A stretch of DNA of 40,665 nt from NCBI RefSeq assembly GCF_000333035.1, contig NZ_BANU01000041.1, forward strand, positions 1 to 40,665, in the 5' to 3' direction. The notes beneath the pieces were generated by a model that did not search any database, was not told where the DNA came from, and was given only the letters and a program-made list of their open reading frames with translations. How positions within the stretch are numbered: the first letter of the stretch is position 1; the number at the start of each line of letters is the position of its first letter. This DNA is from Gordonia sihwensis NBRC 108236 (GTDB taxonomy: Bacteria > Actinomycetota > Actinomycetes > Mycobacteriales > Mycobacteriaceae). Below are positions 7,812 to 17,487 of this stretch, one piece after another. The position numbers were made by a program, and so were the translations under genes.

Positions 7812-8834
7812 TCACGGCTCCGGTTCGACGGCCGGATGCAGCACCGCAGCCCCCGCGAACCGGCCGGCCTTCAGGTCACGCAACGCGTGCAGCGCCTCGT
7901 CGAGCCGGTACGGCCTCGTCGTCACCTGCAGGCGGTGGTCGTCGGCGAACTGGAGGAAGGCGACGGCGTCGTCGCGAGTGTTGGCCTCCACACTCCGGAT
8001 CTCCTTCTCGTGAAAGAGATGCCTGCGGTAGTCCAGCGGCGGGGTCGCACTCATATGGATCCCGGCGAGGCACAGGATTCCGCCGCGGTCGAGCGCCTCG
8101 AGTGCCGTGGGGATCAGTTCGCCGACCGGCGCGAAGATGATGGCCGCATCGAGCGGTTCGGTCGGGCTGTCGTAGGCGCCGCCGACGGAGACGGCTCCCA
8201 GATCGGCGGCCAGTCGACGCGCGTGGGGAGCCTGAGTGAGAACGTGAACGCGGGCACCCTGATGAATCGCGACTTGCGCGACGAGATGTGCGCTGCCGCC
8301 GAACCCGTACAGACCGAGTCGCCCGCCGGGCGGGAGTTCGGCGCGGCGCAGGGCACGGAAGCCGATGATCCCGGCGCACAGCAGGGGCGCCAGCTCGTCG
8401 ACGCTGTAGCCCGTCGGCAGGCGCAGCGCGTAGGCGGCGGGCACCACCGCGAACTCGGCGTATCCGCCGTCGGCGTCCCATCCGGTGTAGGTGGAGTCGG
8501 GGCACAGGTTCTCTGCTCCGCGCCGGCAGTACACGCACCGACCGCAAGTGCTGTGCAGCCACGGGACCCCGACTCGATCGTTCACCCGGAACTCGGTGGT
8601 CGTGCCCGGCGCGATCTCCACCACGGTGCCGACGACCTCGTGACCGGGCACGACATGCGGTCGGTGCACCGGTAGATCGCCCTCCACCACGTGGAGGTCG
8701 GTGCGGCACACGCCGCACGCGTCGACGCGGATCAGCAGCTCGCCCGGTGAGGGCGTCGGGACCGGTTCCCGCGTCCATTCGATCGGCGACGTCGTCGACA
8801 CCGGGCCGGTGTCGGTCACGCGCCAGACCCGCAT
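7812..8834 (-). CDS. zinc-dependent alcohol dehydrogenase
   Basis: A 340-residue medium-chain dehydrogenase/reductase that would oxidise an alcohol or reduce an aldehyde with a nicotinamide cofactor. The catalytic zinc site is GVCRTDLH (C43) with PGHEVVG (H65). A structural zinc knuckle follows (C97, C100, C103, C111). The Rossmann fold is marked by [16 protein letters not shown]; the central motif GFGGSA departs from the usual GxGGxG, as in the AdhA-type group that also has [10 protein letters not shown]. Start at ATG 8834 gives the normal length. A Pro-rich in-frame stretch upstream is probably not translated. It is followed by the convergent Usp gene. Substrate unknown; AdhA-like enzymes often take aliphatic or aromatic aldehydes. 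Confidence 0.9.
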   Translation of the reverse strand: MRVWRVTDTGPVSTTSPIEWTREPVPTPSPGELLIRVDACGVCRTDLHVVEGDLPVHRPHVVPGHEVVGTVVEIAPGTTTEFRVNDRVGVPWLHSTCGRCVYCRRGAENLCPDSTYTGWDADGGYAEFAVVPAAYALRLPTGYSVDELAPLLCAGIIGFRALRRAELPPGGRLGLYGFGGSAHLVAQVAIHQGARVHVLTQAPHARRLAADLGAVSVGGAYDSPTEPLDAAIIFAPVGELIPTALEALDRGGILCLAGIHMSATPPLDYRRHLFHEKEIRSVEANTRDDAVAFLQFADDHRLQVTTRPYRLDEALHALRDLKAGRFAGAAVLHPAVEPEP

Positions 8835-8980
8835 CGTCGCAGGTCGGGCAGCGCGGTCGGGGGCACTGTGATCCGGAGGCGTCGATCGGGAGTCCACCAG
8901 TCCAGTGTCCCCCGGCCGACCGGTCCCGGCCAAGGGTCGCAATGCCTCGATCCGCCGGCCCCGGCAGCCTCGGGTCCCGC

Positions 8981-11900
8981 TCAGTCCTCGGTCTTCGGCG
9001 CAGTCTTCTTGGTGGCTGTCTTCTTCGTAGCCGTCTTCTTCGCAGCGGCCTTCTTCGCTGTGGTCTTCTTGGCCGTGGTCTTCTTGGCGGTCTTCTTCGC
9101 CGTCTTCTTGGCCGGACCGCGGGCACGCCGGTCGGCGAGCAGTTCCATCGCCCGCTCGGGTGTGATGGTCGCCACCTCGTCTCCCTTGCGGAGGCTGGCG
9201 TTGGTCTCGCCGTCGGTGACGTACGGACCGAATCGGCCGTCCTTGATCACCATCGGCTTCTCGCTGACCGAGTCGTTGCCGAGTTCGCGCAACGGCGGCG
9301 CTGCGGCCGCACGACCACGGCGCTTCGGCTCGGAGTAGATCTTCAGCGCCTCGTCGAGCGTGACCGTGAACAGTTGCTCCTCGCTGGTCAACGACCGCGA
9401 GTCGGTGCCCTTCTTGAGGTACGGACCGTACCGGCCGTTCTGGGCGGTGATCTCCTCTTTGCTCTCCGGGTCCACTCCCACCACGCGCGGCAACGACAGG
9501 AGCTTCAGGGCGTCGTCGAGCGTGATCGTCGAGATGTCCATGCCCTTGAACAACGAGCCGGTGCGCGGCTTCGGTCCGGCCTTCTTGGCAGCCTTCTTCG
9601 CCGTCTTCTTCGCGGTCTTCTTGGCCGTCGTCGTGGTCGTCGCGGTCGCGACACCGCCCGATCCGCCGCTCGGCACGTCGTCGAGCGAGACCACCTCGTC
9701 CGCGCCGCCGCGCGGTGTCGGCCCGGCCGGAATGGTCGGGACGGGCGCCGACGTCCCCGGGTCCTCGTCCTCGTCGTCCTCGGACGGAAGGATCTCGGTG
9801 ACGTAAGGGCCGAATCGGCCCTCCTTCGCGACGATCTGGTGTCCGGTGGCCGGGTCCACGCCCAGCACACGGCCCTCCTGGGGCGTCTCGAACAGCTTCT
9901 CCGCGACGTCGAGCGTCAGTTCGTCGGGCGTCATGTCCGACGGCAGGTTGGCGCGCTGCAGATCGGGCTCGGCGTCCGGTCCCGCGACATTGCGTTCCAG
10001 ATACGGGCCGTACCTGCCCACCCGCACGAACACCGGACGGCCCTGCGAATCGTCGAACAGCTTGATCGAGTTCACCTCGCGGGCATCGATGCCTTCGAGG
10101 TTCACTCCGACCAGCTTCTTGAGTCCGCCGACGCGGGCCATCGCGCCCGCCGCGTCTCCGTCGTCGTCGTGCTGAGCCTCGTCCGCGCCGAAATAGAACT
10201 CGCTGAGCCAGCGGGTGCGGTCGGCGTTCCCCGACGCGATCTGGTCCAGGTCGTCCTCCAGCGACGCGGTGAAGTCGTAGTCGACGAGGCTGTTGAAGTA
10301 ACCCTCCAGCAGCCCCACCACGGCGAACGCGATCCATGACGGAACCAGCGCGCTGCCCTTCTTCACCACGTAGCCGCGGTCCTGGATGGTGCCGATGATC
10401 GACGCGTAGGTCGACGGCCGGCCGATGCCCAGCTCTTCGAGCACCTTGACCAGCGAGGCCTCGGTGTAGCGGGCCGGCGGGTTGGTGGAGTGTCCGTCAG
10501 CGGTGAGCGACGCGGCGGTGAGCGTCTGCCCTTCGCGGAGGTTCGGCAGCCGGTTCTCGGCGTCGTCGGCCTGGCCGCCGGCCAGCGCGTCCACGGTCTC
10601 GACGTAGGCCGACAGGAAGCCGGGGAACGTGATGGTGCGGCCGGACGAGGCGAAGGTGACCTGTTCACCGCTGGGGCTGGGACCGGCGGTCGCGTGCCCG
10701 GTCAGCCGCAGGCTCATGGTGGTACCGCGTGCGTCGGCCATCTGCGAGGCGACGGTGCGCTGCCAGATCAGCTCGTAGAGCCGGAACTCCTCGGTGTCGA
10801 GCGCCGACGCCACCTGGCCGGGGGTGCGGAACGAGTCGCCCGCCGGGCGGATCGCCTCGTGCGCCTCCTGCGCGTTCTTGACCTTGCGCGTGTACTGACG
10901 CGGCGTCGGGTGGACGTAATCGTCGCCGTAGAGCTGACGGGCCTGCGACCTGGCGGCGTTGATGGCCGACTCCGACAGCGTGGTCGAGTCGGTACGCATG
11001 TAGGTGATGTAACCGTTCTCGTACAACCGCTGCGCGATCCTCATCGTGCGGTCGGACGAGAACCGCAGCTTGCGGCCCGCCTCCTGCTGCAGCGTCGAGG
11101 TCATGAACGGCGCGTAGGGACGGCGGGTGTACGGCTTCTCCTCCACCGACGTCACCGTGAGCGACGCGCCCTCCAGTGCGGTCGCGAGGGCCCTCGCGCG
11201 CGCCTGATCGAGCACCGTGACCCCGGTGGTCTTCTTGAGCTGGCCGTCGGCACCGAAGTCGCGCCCGGTGGCGACGCGGTCGTCGCCGATGTTCACCAGG
11301 CGGGAGGCGAAGGTCCGCGGCGACGAGGACTCGCCGGCGTCCACGGTGGCGGCGATGTCCCAGTAGTCGGCGGAGACGAACGCCATGCGCTCACGCTCGC
11401 GCTCGACGATGATCCGGGTGGCGACCGACTGCACTCGGCCCGCCGACAGCTTCGGCATGACCTTCTTCCACAGCACCGGCGACACCTCGTAGCCGTAGAG
11501 CCGGTCGAGGATGCGGCGGGTCTCCTGCGCGTCGACCATGTCGATGTCGAGCTCACGCGGATTCTCGGCGGCGGCGCGGATCGCCGACTCCGTGATCTCG
11601 TGGAACACCATGCGCTTCACCGGGATCTTCGGCTTGAGCGTCTCGAGCAGATGCCAGGCGATCGCCTCCCCCTCGCGGTCACCGTCCGTCGCGAGGTAGA
11701 GCTCGTCGACGTCCTTCATCAGCGACTTGAGTTCGGAGACAGTCGACTTCTTGTCGGCGGACACCACGTACAGCGGCTCGAAGTTGTCGTCGACGTTCAC
11801 GCCGAGGCGAGCCCAGGGCTGGCCCTTGTACTTGGCGGGGACGTCGGCTGCACCGCGCGGCAGATCGCGGATGTGGCCGCGAGACGATTCGACGACGTAG

Positions 11901-11998
11901 TTCCCGCCCAAGTAGCCCGCGATCTTGCGGGCTTTGGTCGGCGACTCGACGATGACGAGACGCCGGACGGCTGAGGATGCGTTGTCGGAGGCGGCCAC
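8981..11998 (-). CDS. topA: DNA topoisomerase I
   Basis: A 1005-residue type IA topoisomerase that relaxes negative supercoils by passing DNA through a transient single-strand break. The TOPRIM domain begins at [16 protein letters not shown] (catalytic E18) and includes DGDRE (105-109). The active-site tyrosine is Y333 in [14 protein letters not shown]-terminal repeats of the mycobacterial type follow (FGPYVT, GRYGPYL and similar segments). The tail (about 60 residues) is almost entirely Lys, Ala and Thr, and a second Lys/Ala patch lies near residue 800; such basic tails are typical of actinobacterial TopA and aid DNA binding and processivity. Start is GTG 11998. It is the Rv3646c counterpart. 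Confidence 0.97.
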   Translation of the reverse strand: MAASDNASSAVRRLVIVESPTKARKIAGYLGGNYVVESSRGHIRDLPRGAADVPAKYKGQPWARLGVNVDDNFEPLYVVSADKKSTVSELKSLMKDVDELYLATDGDREGEAIAWHLLETLKPKIPVKRMVFHEITESAIRAAAENPRELDIDMVDAQETRRILDRLYGYEVSPVLWKKVMPKLSAGRVQSVATRIIVERERERMAFVSADYWDIAATVDAGESSSPRTFASRLVNIGDDRVATGRDFGADGQLKKTTGVTVLDQARARALATALEGASLTVTSVEEKPYTRRPYAPFMTSTLQQEAGRKLRFSSDRTMRIAQRLYENGYITYMRTDSTTLSESAINAARSQARQLYGDDYVHPTPRQYTRKVKNAQEAHEAIRPAGDSFRTPGQVASALDTEEFRLYELIWQRTVASQMADARGTTMSLRLTGHATAGPSPSGEQVTFASSGRTITFPGFLSAYVETVDALAGGQADDAENRLPNLREGQTLTAASLTADGHSTNPPARYTEASLVKVLEELGIGRPSTYASIIGTIQDRGYVVKKGSALVPSWIAFAVVGLLEGYFNSLVDYDFTASLEDDLDQIASGNADRTRWLSEFYFGADEAQHDDDGDAAGAMARVGGLKKLVGVNLEGIDAREVNSIKLFDDSQGRPVFVRVGRYGPYLERNVAGPDAEPDLQRANLPSDMTPDELTLDVAEKLFETPQEGRVLGVDPATGHQIVAKEGRFGPYVTEILPSEDDEDEDPGTSAPVPTIPAGPTPRGGADEVVSLDDVPSGGSGGVATATTTTTAKKTAKKTAKKAAKKAGPKPRTGSLFKGMDISTITLDDALKLLSLPRVVGVDPESKEEITAQNGRYGPYLKKGTDSRSLTSEEQLFTVTLDEALKIYSEPKRRGRAAAAPPLRELGNDSVSEKPMVIKDGRFGPYVTDGETNASLRKGDEVATITPERAMELLADRRARGPAKKTAKKTAKKTTAKKTTAKKAAAKKTATKKTATKKTAPKTED

Positions 11999-12034
11999 GG
12001 GTGCCCTTCAGTCAGAGAATTGCTGCTCGATGCC

Positions 12035-12080
12035 GTTGTACCTTATATAACGCGTCTTCTGCACGTCACCTCGGATTGTG
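12035..12080 (-). promoter_or_regulatory. putative topA promoter
   Basis: Reading leftward, a GTGACG hexamer is followed about 16 bp later by TATAAG, inside the AT-rich TTATATAAGG (12041-12050), which stands out in this GC-rich DNA. It would put the start of transcription roughly 35-40 bp upstream of the topA GTG. Predicted by eye only. Confidence 0.4.
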
Positions 12081-12161
12081 GGGTCGGGACGTTGGTCCCG
12101 AATGACACACGTCGGGTAGTCCGAACGGACGACATCCGGTGGGGTCGCCGCACCTCACGGC

Positions 12162-12737
12162 CTATGGGGAAGGCCACACACCTTCCGGAGCCCCGTCCGG
12201 TGCGATGCCGACGGTCTCGAGCAGCCGGGTGACCCGCTTGCGACTGGAGATCCGCAGCGCCGGGTGCGGCCCGCGCGTTCCGACGAGGGTCGGTGCGATG
12301 CCGACCCGCATGAGCGCGGTCGACAGCGGCGCGTGAGTGTCGGGGGCACTCGGGTCGAGGCCGAGCAGGTAATGAGCGCCGTCCGGGCGGCCGGACGCGA
12401 GAGTCCACAGGCGCAGCGCGTGCGGGGTCGGCGTCCACCCCTCAGGAACCGCCTTCACTGCACCGGCAGACCATGCACGGTGCAGCGCGGTGATCCGCGG
12501 ATTGGCCTCGGTCCGTGCGATCGGGCGGCCCTCCTCGGAGGTCACGATCTCCGCTTCGAGACCGGCGCCGCGGATCTCCGCGCAGATCTCCTCCGCGCGC
12601 CATTGCTCCCCGACCACCACGGAGACGCGTGCACCCCAACTCGTGTGCACCGACTGACCCTGTGCCGCAAGTAATCCGGCGAGGTCCGCGATGGCCGGGT
12701 CCTCGATCTCCGCAGAGAACAGCGACATCTGACTCAC
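12162..12737 (-). CDS. conserved hypothetical protein (Rv3647c-like)
   Basis: A 191-residue soluble protein between topA and the cold-shock gene, the same place as M. tuberculosis Rv3647c. No catalytic motif, membrane segment or signal peptide is visible. The N-terminus (MSQMSLFSAEIEDPAI) is followed by alternating beta/alpha character (TSWGARVSVVVGE, AEIVTSEEGRPIARTE); the C-terminal part holds basic segments (SSRKRVTRLLETVG). It may contact nucleic acid or a nuclease partner, but this is guesswork. It is transcribed toward topA with a 163-bp gap containing a probable topA promoter, so co-transcription is uncertain. Confidence 0.75.
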   Translation of the reverse strand: MSQMSLFSAEIEDPAIADLAGLLAAQGQSVHTSWGARVSVVVGEQWRAEEICAEIRGAGLEAEIVTSEEGRPIARTEANPRITALHRAWSAGAVKAVPEGWTPTPHALRLWTLASGRPDGAHYLLGLDPSAPDTHAPLSTALMRVGIAPTLVGTRGPHPALRISSRKRVTRLLETVGIAPDGAPEGVWPSP

Positions 12738-12796
12738 ACGACCATGGTACGGCCCGAATGTGACAGTGAGGTCTCCGGCCGACGCGGGACGAAAAG

Positions 12797-12835
12797 ACCG
12801 GACTCCCGGCCGCCGAAGCGGTCCGGGAGTCCGGT
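12797..12835 (-). terminator. intrinsic terminator of the cold-shock gene
   Basis: Arms ACCGGACTCCCGG (12797-12809) and CCGGGAGTCCGGT (12823-12835) are perfectly complementary, and the stem extends inward through CCGC/GCGG around a CGAA (UUCG on the RNA) tetraloop with one bulge. On the leftward transcript the stem is followed by CUUUUC. It lies 38 bp past the cold-shock stop codon, as expected for a strong factor-independent terminator. Confidence 0.8.
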
Positions 12836-12872
12836 GAAGTCTTGTGTCGAACCCTGGCGGGCTCAGAGAAGA

Positions 12873-13076
12873 CTAGAGGGCGTGAACGCCGGTGGCCTGC
12901 GGGCCCTTGGTGCCCTGACCGACCTCGAACTCCACGCGCTGGTCCTCTTCCAGGGTACGGAAGCCGTTGCCCTGAATCTCGGAGTAGTGCACGAAAACAT
13001 CGGCGTTGCCGTCGTCAGGCGCGATGAAGCCGAAGCCCTTCTCCGCGTTGAACCACTTCACAGTTCCCTGTGCCAT
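12873..13076 (-). CDS. cspA: cold-shock protein, CspA family
   Basis: A 67-residue single-domain OB-fold protein that binds single-stranded RNA and DNA and melts mRNA structure. It has the two RNA-binding motifs, RNP1 KGFGFI (residues 13-18) and RNP2 VFVHYS (about 27-32), and the usual [18 protein letters not shown] opening. Length is exactly typical. A ribosome-binding site AAAGGA precedes the ATG. The leader before the next divergent gene is long (about 300 bp to 13383), leaving room for a long 5' UTR as in cold-regulated csp genes, though no cold-shock box was recognised. A strong terminator follows. It is the Rv3648c counterpart. Confidence 0.96.
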   Translation of the reverse strand: MAQGTVKWFNAEKGFGFIAPDDGNADVFVHYSEIQGNGFRTLEEDQRVEFEVGQGTKGPQATGVHAL

Positions 13077-13382
13077 TTACTGCATTCCTTTACATTGCAT
13101 TGCATCACCCATCGCAACGGAGCCGCGACGGGGGCCTGTTCCGACCGCCATACTTCAACAAGCCTCGCCGTAGGGCGATGAAACCAACTGCAGTACACCG
13201 GCCGCAACGAACTTCGATCAGATCGGAGCATGCGACCGCCTTAAGCTAATCACGTTCCTCACGCCAATGACACCCTCATTCGGCAGGTCGTTCGGCGACA
13301 CGCCGGAGGAGGCGCCAAAGTCCCTGCGTACCATGGGTGCTTCGGGCAAGACGAATTGAGGGCAGTGAGACGAGAACACGGC

Positions 13383-15695
13383 ATGTCGCAGCGAGGTTAC
13401 GGCAGCGAACTTCTCGGCCGCACCCTCGAGGGAACGCCGGAGGGCACCGCGGGCCTCACGCACATGTCGGTGATCGATCCCCGCGGCGGGGAGTTCACCG
13501 ATTGGCCCGACTGGGTGCACCCGGCGGTGCGCGAGGCGTTCGTCGAACGCGGAGTGCAGCGTCCCTGGCGTCACCAGTCCGAGGCCGCGAGCCTCGCCGC
13601 CGGCGGTCGTCACGTCTGTGTCTGCACCGGCACCGCATCGGGAAAGTCCCTCGCCTACCAGCTCCCGGTGCTCACCACCTTCGCCGACGACCCCGACTCG
13701 ACGGCGCTCTACCTGTCCCCGACCAAGGCTCTCGGGACCGACCAGCTCCGGTCGGTGGCGCAGTTGATCGCCGGCCGGCCGGAGTTCGCGCACCTGCAGC
13801 CGTGCGCTTACGACGGCGACACCGATTCGGAGCTGCGTCAGTGGGCGCGGCAGCATTCCCGGTGGATCTTCACAAATCCCGACATGCTGCAGATCGGCAT
13901 CACCTCCACCCATCCCCGATGGCGGCCGTTCTTCGCGAAGCTCCGCTACATCGTCGTCGACGAATGCCACCACTACCGCGGCGTCTTCGGCTCGCACACC
14001 GCGCTGGTGCTGCAGCGGGCACTGCGGATCGCGCGGAAGTACGGCGCCGACCCCGTCGTGATCGGGGCCAGCGCGACCGTGTCGAACCCGGCGCAGGCCC
14101 TGTCTCGGCTGATCGGCGAGGACGTCGTCGCCGTCACCGAGGACGCCTCGCCCCACGGTGAACGGACCGTCGCCATGTGGGAGCCGGGTTTCCTCGAAGA
14201 GGTCACCGGGGAGAACGAGGCTCCGGTACGCCGCTCCGCAGGATCGGAGGCGGCACGACTGCTCGCCGACTTCGTCATCGAAGGCGCACGCACCCTGTGC
14301 TTCGTACGCAGCCGGAGAGGCGTCGAGGTGACCGCGGTGCGGGCCCGGCAGATCCTGGCCGAGGCGGCACCGGAGTTGGTCGACCGCGTCGCCGCGTACC
14401 GCGCCGGATACCTCGCCGACGATCGGCGCCGGCTCGAACGGGCCATCTCCGAAGGCGAATTGCTCGGTGTCGCGACCACCAACGCCCTCGAACTCGGCGT
14501 CGACATCTCCGGGCTCGACGCCGTGGTGGTGGCAGGCTACCCCGGAACGGTCGCCTCCTTCTGGCAGCAGGCCGGACGCGCCGGTCGGCGGGGCGAGGGG
14601 TCGATCGTCGTGATGGTGGCCCGCGACGATCCGCTCGACACCTATCTGGTGCACCACCCCGAGGCGCTCCTGGAGCGCGCGGTGGAGGCCACCGTCACCG
14701 ACCCCACCAACCCGTTCGTCCTCGGTCCGCACATGCTGTGCGCGGCGACCGAGTTCCCGCTCACCGAGGCCGAAGTCGCGGCCTTCTCCGCCGAGCAGGT
14801 GGTGGCCGACCTCGCCGCCGAGGGCAAGCTCAAACGACGCAAGGCCGGCTGGTACGCGGCACCCGGGCTCGACCCGCACGGCGACATCGACCTGCGCGGC
14901 GGCATCGGCGGACAGGTGCTGATCGTCGATGTCACGTCCTCCCGTCTGCTCGGCACCGTCGACACCGCCCGCGCCATGACTTCGGTGTACCCGGGAGCGG
15001 TGTACCTGCACCAGGGCGAGAGCTTCGTGGTCGACGAACTCGATCTCGACGACGGCCTCGCACTGAGTCACCCCGAAGAACCCGATTGGACGACGTCGGC
15101 TCGCGAGGTCAGCGACGTGTCGATCCTCGAGACCGTGGACCGCCGCGAGTTCGGTCCCCTCACCGTCGCTCTCGCATCGGTCGTCGTCACCAGTCAGGTG
15201 GTCGGTTTCCTTCGCAAGTCGCTCAGCGGCGAGATCCTCGACTCGGTTCCGCTCGACCTGCCGGAGCACCGACTCGAGACCCGCGCCGTGATGTACACCC
15301 TCACGCCCGAGGCGATGATCGACGCCGGCATCGCACTCGACAAGTTCCCCGGCGCACTGCATGCCGCCGAGCACGCGGCCATCGGAATGCTGGGGCTCGT
15401 CGCAACGTGCGACCGCTGGGACATCGGCGGACTCTCCACCGCGCTGCATCCGGGAACCGGCTTGCCGACCGTGTTCGTCTACGACGGTTTCCCCGGCGGG
15501 GCGGGCTTCGCCGATCGCGGGTACGAGGCGTTCACCGAGTGGGTCGCAGCCACCGAGGCCGCCGTCTCCTCATGCGGCTGCGACACCGGCTGCCCGTCGT
15601 GCGTGCAGTCCCCGAAGTGCGGCAACGGCAACGAACCGCTGGACAAGGAGCACGCGATCAAACTGCTCCGCCTGATCGGCCGTCTGCACACGTAG
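13383..15695 (+). CDS. MrfA/Hrq1-like DEAD/H-box helicase with DUF1998
   Basis: A 770-residue superfamily 2 helicase, the Rv3649 counterpart. Motifs in order: RPWRHQSEA (Q-motif-like, 60-68), Walker A TGTASGKS (82-89), DECHH Walker B, GASATVSNP (motif III), then the C-terminal RecA fold with ATTNALELGVDISGLDAVV and QQAGRAGRRGEGS (motif VI). The C-terminus is a DUF1998-type zinc module with four clustered cysteines (CGCDTGCPSC plus PKCGNG). Relatives include yeast Hrq1 and Bacillus MrfA, which act in repair of DNA crosslinks such as those made by mitomycin C. Start chosen at ATG 13383; a TTG 27 bp upstream is in frame. It is convergent with the tad genes. Confidence 0.93.
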   Translation: MSQRGYGSELLGRTLEGTPEGTAGLTHMSVIDPRGGEFTDWPDWVHPAVREAFVERGVQRPWRHQSEAASLAAGGRHVCVCTGTASGKSLAYQLPVLTTFADDPDSTALYLSPTKALGTDQLRSVAQLIAGRPEFAHLQPCAYDGDTDSELRQWARQHSRWIFTNPDMLQIGITSTHPRWRPFFAKLRYIVVDECHHYRGVFGSHTALVLQRALRIARKYGADPVVIGASATVSNPAQALSRLIGEDVVAVTEDASPHGERTVAMWEPGFLEEVTGENEAPVRRSAGSEAARLLADFVIEGARTLCFVRSRRGVEVTAVRARQILAEAAPELVDRVAAYRAGYLADDRRRLERAISEGELLGVATTNALELGVDISGLDAVVVAGYPGTVASFWQQAGRAGRRGEGSIVVMVARDDPLDTYLVHHPEALLERAVEATVTDPTNPFVLGPHMLCAATEFPLTEAEVAAFSAEQVVADLAAEGKLKRRKAGWYAAPGLDPHGDIDLRGGIGGQVLIVDVTSSRLLGTVDTARAMTSVYPGAVYLHQGESFVVDELDLDDGLALSHPEEPDWTTSAREVSDVSILETVDRREFGPLTVALASVVVTSQVVGFLRKSLSGEILDSVPLDLPEHRLETRAVMYTLTPEAMIDAGIALDKFPGALHAAEHAAIGMLGLVATCDRWDIGGLSTALHPGTGLPTVFVYDGFPGGAGFADRGYEAFTEWVAATEAAVSSCGCDTGCPSCVQSPKCGNGNEPLDKEHAIKLLRLIGRLHT

Positions 15696-15699
15696 CTCC

Positions 15700-15716
15700 G
15701 GGCCGACCCGCGGCCC
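15700..15716. terminator. possible bidirectional terminator hairpin
   Basis: GGGCCG-ACCCG-CGGCCC lies in the 20-bp gap between the convergent helicase and TadE-like stop codons. The stem is only 6 bp and has no T-run. Confidence 0.3.
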
Positions 15717-16087
15717 TACGGCGACTCGACCGGCCCCGCCCGCGCGACCGCACGCGCATCACGAATACCGAAGCGACCCAACCGAACCCTGACCGCGACG
15801 GACAGCTGCACGTCGTCGCCGTCGACCACGCAACCGGTCATCCTCGGATCCCCCTCCTGCCTCGACATCAGCTGCCGCGCGGTCGCACACGCCTCCCCGT
15901 CTCCACTGACCCGCACCGCAGCGGCCGCCAGTGCGGACAGGTCCGCCGCCGACTGCGCCCGATGCCTCGCCACCACCGCTGCACCGGAATACAGCATCGC
16001 CACCAGCAGGAACCCCAACCCCGCGATCACCGCGGCTCCGGCGACGGTCGAGAATCCCTCGTCACCCTCCGTCCCCCGAACGCTCAT
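15716..16087 (-). CDS. TadE-like pseudopilin of the helicase/secretion neighbourhood
   Basis: A 123-residue protein with a charged N-terminus (MSVRGTEGDEGFSTV) leading into one long hydrophobic helix (AGAAVIAGLGFLLVAMLYSGAAVVA), then RHRAQSAADLSALAAAA and a disulfide-capable C-terminal domain with two cysteines (EACATA, MTGCVV). This matches the small TadE-like proteins next to the helicase gene in mycobacteria (Rv3654c position). They are thought to be minor pilins of a Flp/Tad-type system exported across the membrane. Start at ATG 16087; the gene overlaps the upstream TadE gene by 26 bp, so they are co-transcribed and probably coupled. Confidence 0.82.
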   Translation of the reverse strand: MSVRGTEGDEGFSTVAGAAVIAGLGFLLVAMLYSGAAVVARHRAQSAADLSALAAAAVRVSGDGEACATARQLMSRQEGDPRMTGCVVDGDDVQLSVAVRVRLGRFGIRDARAVARAGPVESP

Positions 16088-16475
16088 CGCCGTCCCCCGG
16101 TCCGCCCGCCTCATCGCCGGTCGGCTCGCGAGCGGCCACCGCCTTCGCCGAGACTCTGACGAAAGGAAGCAGCGGGACGTCCGCCGACACCTCGACCACC
16201 ACCCGGTCGTTCTCACCGGACACCGCGATTCCCGCACCGGCGGGCGCCACCTCCGCGCCCACGCTGTGGGCCGACTCGTCTCCCGCGGCCGTCAGCCGCG
16301 CCACCTCGCGTGCCGCATCGGTGCACCGGATCTGCGCCGACACCGCGGCCACCGCTCCGAGGCCGATGAGCAGAAACGCCGCTATCGCCGCGAGTGCATA
16401 GGCCGCCTCCACGGTCACCATCCCGGACTCGTCGCGGGCGCACCGCCGGATCAGCGCGACCGTCCGGCCACGCAC
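16062..16475 (-). CDS. TadE-family pilus assembly protein
   Basis: A 137-residue protein with the classic TadE opening: basic N-terminus (MRGRTVALIRRCARDE), a prepilin-like SGMVTVEAAYALAAIAAF segment with the conserved Glu, then AQIRCTDAAREVARL. One membrane helix (about 20-45) and an extracytoplasmic beta-rich domain follow; the last 25 residues are Gly/Asp-rich. Start is GTG 16475, three bases after the stop of the DUF4244 gene. It is the Rv3655c counterpart and likely part of a small exported pilus-like structure. Confidence 0.87.
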   Translation of the reverse strand: MRGRTVALIRRCARDESGMVTVEAAYALAAIAAFLLIGLGAVAAVSAQIRCTDAAREVARLTAAGDESAHSVGAEVAPAGAGIAVSGENDRVVVEVSADVPLLPFVRVSAKAVAAREPTGDEAGGPGDGDERSGDGG

Positions 16476-16478
16476 GGC

Positions 16479-16700
16479 TCACCCCGCCGACGTGCTCAGC
16501 GCCTTGCCGATGATCCCGGTCAGTGCCGAGAGCACCGAATCGCCGGTGACCACCGTGTACAGAAGCGCCCCGAACGCCGCCGCCGCGATCGTGCCGATCG
16601 CGTACTCCGCCGTCGACATGCCCTCCTCTTCGACCGCGAGCCGGATCGTTAACTCCCGAATCTCCGTCCATCGTTGCCGCGCGGTCCCCGGAATCGTCAT
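16479..16700 (-). CDS. DUF4244 protein, Flp-pilin-like
   Basis: A 73-residue protein with the segment EEEGMSTAEYAIGTIAAAAFGALLYTVVTG, which is the Flp/TadE-type prepilin pattern: a Gly before a hydrophobic helix bearing Glu at position +5. This is the Rv3656c counterpart (DUF4244) and the likely major pilin subunit of the system. After the helix comes a short Ser/Thr-rich tail (DSVLSALTGIIGKALS). Start is the ATG at 16700. No prepilin peptidase (TadV) gene is seen in the window. Confidence 0.87.
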   Translation of the reverse strand: MTIPGTARQRWTEIRELTIRLAVEEEGMSTAEYAIGTIAAAAFGALLYTVVTGDSVLSALTGIIGKALSTSAG

Positions 16701-16820
16701 GACGTCCCCCTTTCGTCGATGAAACCCTGCATCACTTAGACGCGCGAAAGGCCGGACCGGTTCCGACGGCGGCGGTAGGGCGTGTCGGCTAAGAACTGCG
16801 CGCGGGCCGACGTCGGCCGG

Positions 16821-17387
16821 TCACGCCCCGCACACCACCGACCGGCCGAATCTCGTCGAGCACCAGTCGGCGAACCCGGGCATGTGGAGCACCGTGACAC
16901 CGTCCTCCGCCGACGGCGCCAGGACCGCGGTCCACGACGTGCCGGGCTGGTTTCCGAGCGGTTCGCCCGTGTGCCAGGTCATGGTGTCCAGCGTGACGAC
17001 GATGCCGTTGCCGTGCGCTCCCCACATGGCGGTCCACTTCTCCACATTCGCGGCGCCGGAGGCCAGCGTGACCAATGCGGTCCCATCCGGCTGCAGCGTC
17101 ATCTGCCGTCCGTGCCCGGTCCACTCCCCGTAATAGCTCGACAGATCCGACCTGGGAGAGGTCTCCGTGGCCGCCTCGGTCGTCTCCGTCGACTCAGTGG
17201 GCATGACCGTCACCGTGGGCGACCCACTGTCGGTCACGGGCGCGACCGACTTCGTGACCGTGACTACCGTCGACGGGACGCTCTGCCGCACGGCGCGGTC
17301 GCCGTTGTCGCAAGACGCGACTCCGACCGCCAGCAGCGCCGCGCCGGCCGCCACGGCCATCCATCGGGTGACTGCATGTGTATCCAT
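16821..17387 (-). CDS. putative lipoprotein inside the tad cluster
   Basis: A 188-residue lipoprotein: signal MDTHAVTRWMAVAAGAALLAVG ending in a lipobox-like VASC at Cys30, then a Thr/Ser/Val-rich, low-complexity stretch (TVVTVTKSVAPVTDSGS and TESTETTEAATETS) typical of a cell-wall spacer. A compact C-terminal domain follows (YYGEWTGHGRQMTLQPDGTA, TWHTGEPLG, WCSTRFGRSVVC), whose two cysteines could pair. I recall similar small domains in mycobacterial and gordonial exported proteins but know no function. Start is ATG 17387. It sits between the DUF4244 and TadC genes; mycobacteria have no gene there to my knowledge. Confidence 0.75.
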   Translation of the reverse strand: MDTHAVTRWMAVAAGAALLAVGVASCDNGDRAVRQSVPSTVVTVTKSVAPVTDSGSPTVTVMPTESTETTEAATETSPRSDLSSYYGEWTGHGRQMTLQPDGTALVTLASGAANVEKWTAMWGAHGNGIVVTLDTMTWHTGEPLGNQPGTSWTAVLAPSAEDGVTVLHMPGFADWCSTRFGRSVVCGA

Positions 17388-17487
17388 GTACGAAGCGTGC
17401 GCGTCCGGGCGAGAAGAGGAAAGAGCGGCAGAACCGAATTCTGCCGTCTGAATGACCCGGGACGCCCGGCACGGGCGCACGCCTCCG

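Noticed and set aside
13218..15449. 743-codon open frame on the minus strand
   Set aside because: It is antisense to the well-supported helicase gene, has no recognisable domains, and is rich in Arg, Gly, Asp and His as expected of a high-GC shadow frame.
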